The translations under genes and the position numbers were made by a program. Below the pieces are notes generated by a model. That model saw only the letters and a program-made list of their open reading frames with translations. It searched no databases and was not told where the DNA came from. From Dysosmobacter segnis (GTDB lineage: Bacteria > Bacillota > Clostridia > Oscillospirales > Oscillospiraceae): 6,127 nt of DNA. Positions 4,615 to 6,127 of the stretch are shown one piece after another. How positions within the stretch are numbered: position 1 is the stretch's first letter; every line of letters starts with the position of its first letter. The stretch is from NCBI RefSeq assembly GCF_014297285.1, contig NZ_JACOQI010000046.1, positions 1-6,127 on the forward strand. The letters are read 5' to 3'.

Positions 4615-6127
4615 GCGAATTTCCTCCTCTTAGGTTGGTCTACGGCTTGCTCAACCTCTACGCCATTGCGGAAGGTGACCTTGATACGATTGTCCGTCAG
4701 GACGGTGACCTTTTCCAGCATCTGATAGACCACTCCATCGTCCCAATCCGTGATTCCCACAGTCACCGCGGTCATTGCCGTGGCTGCCGCATGGATACGG
4801 CGGCTGATCTGCTCCTGCTCCTGCCGGATACTGAGGATAGCGGCCTTTCGGCGTTTCAGTTCCTCCATTGTGGTGGAGATGGCACGGAAACGCTCGGCGT
4901 ATTCGTCCGCGTCACCATTTGCCGCCTCTGCCAGAAGCGTATCGAATTGTTTGCCCAACTCTGTGACTGCCCGGTCAATATCTCCGAGGCTCATGCTCTC
5001 GCCGGGGATTGGAGCCAGCTCCTGCTCCATCGCGTCCACAAGCTGATCCGCCAGCACCTTGCGCCCTGACATGGATGCGTTGATGGCTGCCAGCACCGCC
5101 TGCTGGAGCGGTGATTCATCCAGCGTCGGAGATTCTTTGCAGTATTTCTTGCCATAATCCAAGCGACTGCTGCAGCGCCATACGGCACGTTTCTCGCCGT
5201 GCTGCGTCCACACCACTCTGCGGTACGCTGTGCCACACTCGCCGCAGAACAGCAGACCGCTGAGTGCGTACTTGCCGCTGTAGCGGCTCATACCTGTGGG
5301 GGCGCTCTTTTTCGTGCCGCCGGTCTGGGCCCGGCGACGCGCCAGCTCCATCTGCACGGCATCGAACCGTTCCCGTGGGATAATAGCTTCGTGGTGATTT
5401 TGAATCAGATACATGGGAAGCTGTCCAGTATTACGGATGACCTGCTTGCTGATGCAGTCCCGAATGAAGGTCTTTTGGAGCAGGACATCACCGCAGTATT
5501 TTTCATCAGAGAGGATCGTCCGCAGGTTGGAGGTTGTCCATTCCGTCATTCCTGCCGAATTCTTGAATCCGCCTGTTTCCAAGGTTTCCTTGATATTGCG
5601 CAGCGTTTGACCGGATAGGTACAGCTCGTAAATCTTTCGGACAGTCTCTGCCTGCTCTGCGTTGACCACCATCTCTCCGTCAGGCCCTTTTTCGTACCCC
5701 AGCAGGGTCTTATACTGGATGTTTGCTTTCCCCGTCCGCATCGCCTGATGCTTGCCCCATTTGACGCGGGAGGATATCCCTTCGCTTTCGGACTGTGCGA
5801 AGGCGCCGTGGATGGTGATGAGAAATTCGCTTTCCGGGTAGATGGAGTTGATATTCTGCTCCTCGAAGATGACCGGGATACCCATGCTGCGCAGCTCGCG
5901 GGTATAGCTCAGAGTGTCCACGGTGTTGCGGGCGAAGCGGGATACCGATTTGGCGAGGATCATGTCGATCTTGCCCTTCCTGCACTGCCGGATCATGCGA
6001 AGAAAATCCTTGCGCTTGCAGGCGGAGGTACCGGTGATACCCTCATCCGCGAAGATATCCGCCATCGTCCAGTTGGGATTTGCCATGATCTTTTCCGTGT
6101 AGTATGCTTTCTGGTTTTCATAGCTGC
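4611..6127 (-). CDS. Large serine recombinase (resolvase/integrase type), N-terminus beyond right edge
   Basis: At least 504 residues are visible. The frame is open to the edge, where it reads SYENQKAYYTEKIM before MANPNW; the internal ATG at 6086 is therefore not the real start. The catalytic Tyr-x-Arg-x-Ser motif usually lies just before this segment and is outside the window. Numbering from Met 6086: the resolvase core continues to about 115, with DEGITGT (14-20), LAKSVSRFARN (44-54) and AQSESEGISSR (97-107). The recombinase domain spans about 124-250. A zinc ribbon follows with C281, C284, C305 and C316. A Glu/Arg-rich, probably coiled-coil region spans about 365-435, and the end is basic (PKRRKFA). 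This is the layout of recombinases that move integrative elements in Clostridia. It stops at 4611 in the ATGA overlap. It may be what mobilised the region, but no attachment site was identified. Confidence 0.93.
   Translation of the reverse strand, partial: SYENQKAYYTEKIMANPNWTMADIFADEGITGTSACKRKDFLRMIRQCRKGKIDMILAKSVSRFARNTVDTLSYTRELRSMGIPVIFEEQNINSIYPESEFLITIHGAFAQSESEGISSRVKWGKHQAMRTGKANIQYKTLLGYEKGPDGEMVVNAEQAETVRKIYELYLSGQTLRNIKETLETGGFKNSAGMTEWTTSNLRTILSDEKYCGDVLLQKTFIRDCISKQVIRNTGQLPMYLIQNHHEAIIPRERFDAVQMELARRRAQTGGTKKSAPTGMSRYSGKYALSGLLFCGECGTAYRRVVWTQHGEKRAVWRCSSRLDYGKKYCKESPTLDESPLQQAVLAAINASMSGRKVLADQLVDAMEQELAPIPGESMSLGDIDRAVTELGKQFDTLLAEAANGDADEYAERFRAISTTMEELKRRKAAILSIRQEQEQISRRIHAAATAMTAVTVGITDWDDGVVYQMLEKVTVLTDNRIKVTFRNGVEVEQAVDQPKRRKFA

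Noticed and set aside
3904..4725. 273-codon open frame on the plus strand
   Set aside because: It lies wholly antisense to the metallophosphoesterase and the recombinase end, both of which carry full motif sets; it has no recognisable domain and is a shadow of GC-rich coding sequence.
4611..6086. Taking ATG 6086 as the recombinase start
   Set aside because: The frame stays open upstream to the window edge and reads recombinase-like sequence (SYENQKAYYTEKI), so the gene starts outside the window.

Overview
The window looks like an accessory, mobile-element-rich region of a low-to-medium GC Gram-positive bacterium, probably a gut-type Clostridia member. This is inferred from strong AGGAGG-type ribosome sites, a large clostridial-type serine recombinase, an IS3-family transposase and YhcG/DUF1016 genes. 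No marker in the window fixes the species.

Layout. Every non-IS gene lies on the minus strand, so transcription order runs from high to low coordinates. (1) 6127-4611: a large serine recombinase whose N-terminus, including the catalytic serine, lies beyond the right edge. (2) 4614-3868: a calcineurin-like metallophosphoesterase overlapping the recombinase stop by 4 nt (ATGA). (3) 3861-3773: a short gap with a 20-bp inverted repeat. (4) 3772 onward: a stand-alone DUF1016 N-terminal-domain protein whose frame has no stop before the next gene and runs 461 nt out of frame through it. (5) 3291-2818: an intact low-molecular-weight tyrosine phosphatase. (6) 2825-1806: a full-length DUF1016/YhcG protein with a PD-(D/E)XK nuclease domain, start overlapping the phosphatase stop. 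(7) 1805-1525: gene-free, with two hairpins suited to terminating minus-strand transcripts. (8) About 257-1573: an IS3-family element on the plus strand with a single-frame transposase. (9) 252-1: a second, diverged copy of the DUF1016_N - phosphatase - DUF1016 junction, decayed and continuing past the left edge.

The main result is that the block 'DUF1016_N tail - phosphatase - nuclease start' occurs twice. The left copy has a 326-bp deletion between 7-bp direct repeats and has lost the phosphatase nucleophile (Cys to Tyr). The intact copy is tightly packed, with overlapping reading frames and internal ribosome sites, so its genes are probably co-translated. A nuclease, a DUF1016_N partner and a phosphatase beside a recombinase and a metallophosphoesterase could be one functional cassette (defence, element maintenance or regulation). 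That role is a hypothesis; the sequence shows only linkage and duplication.
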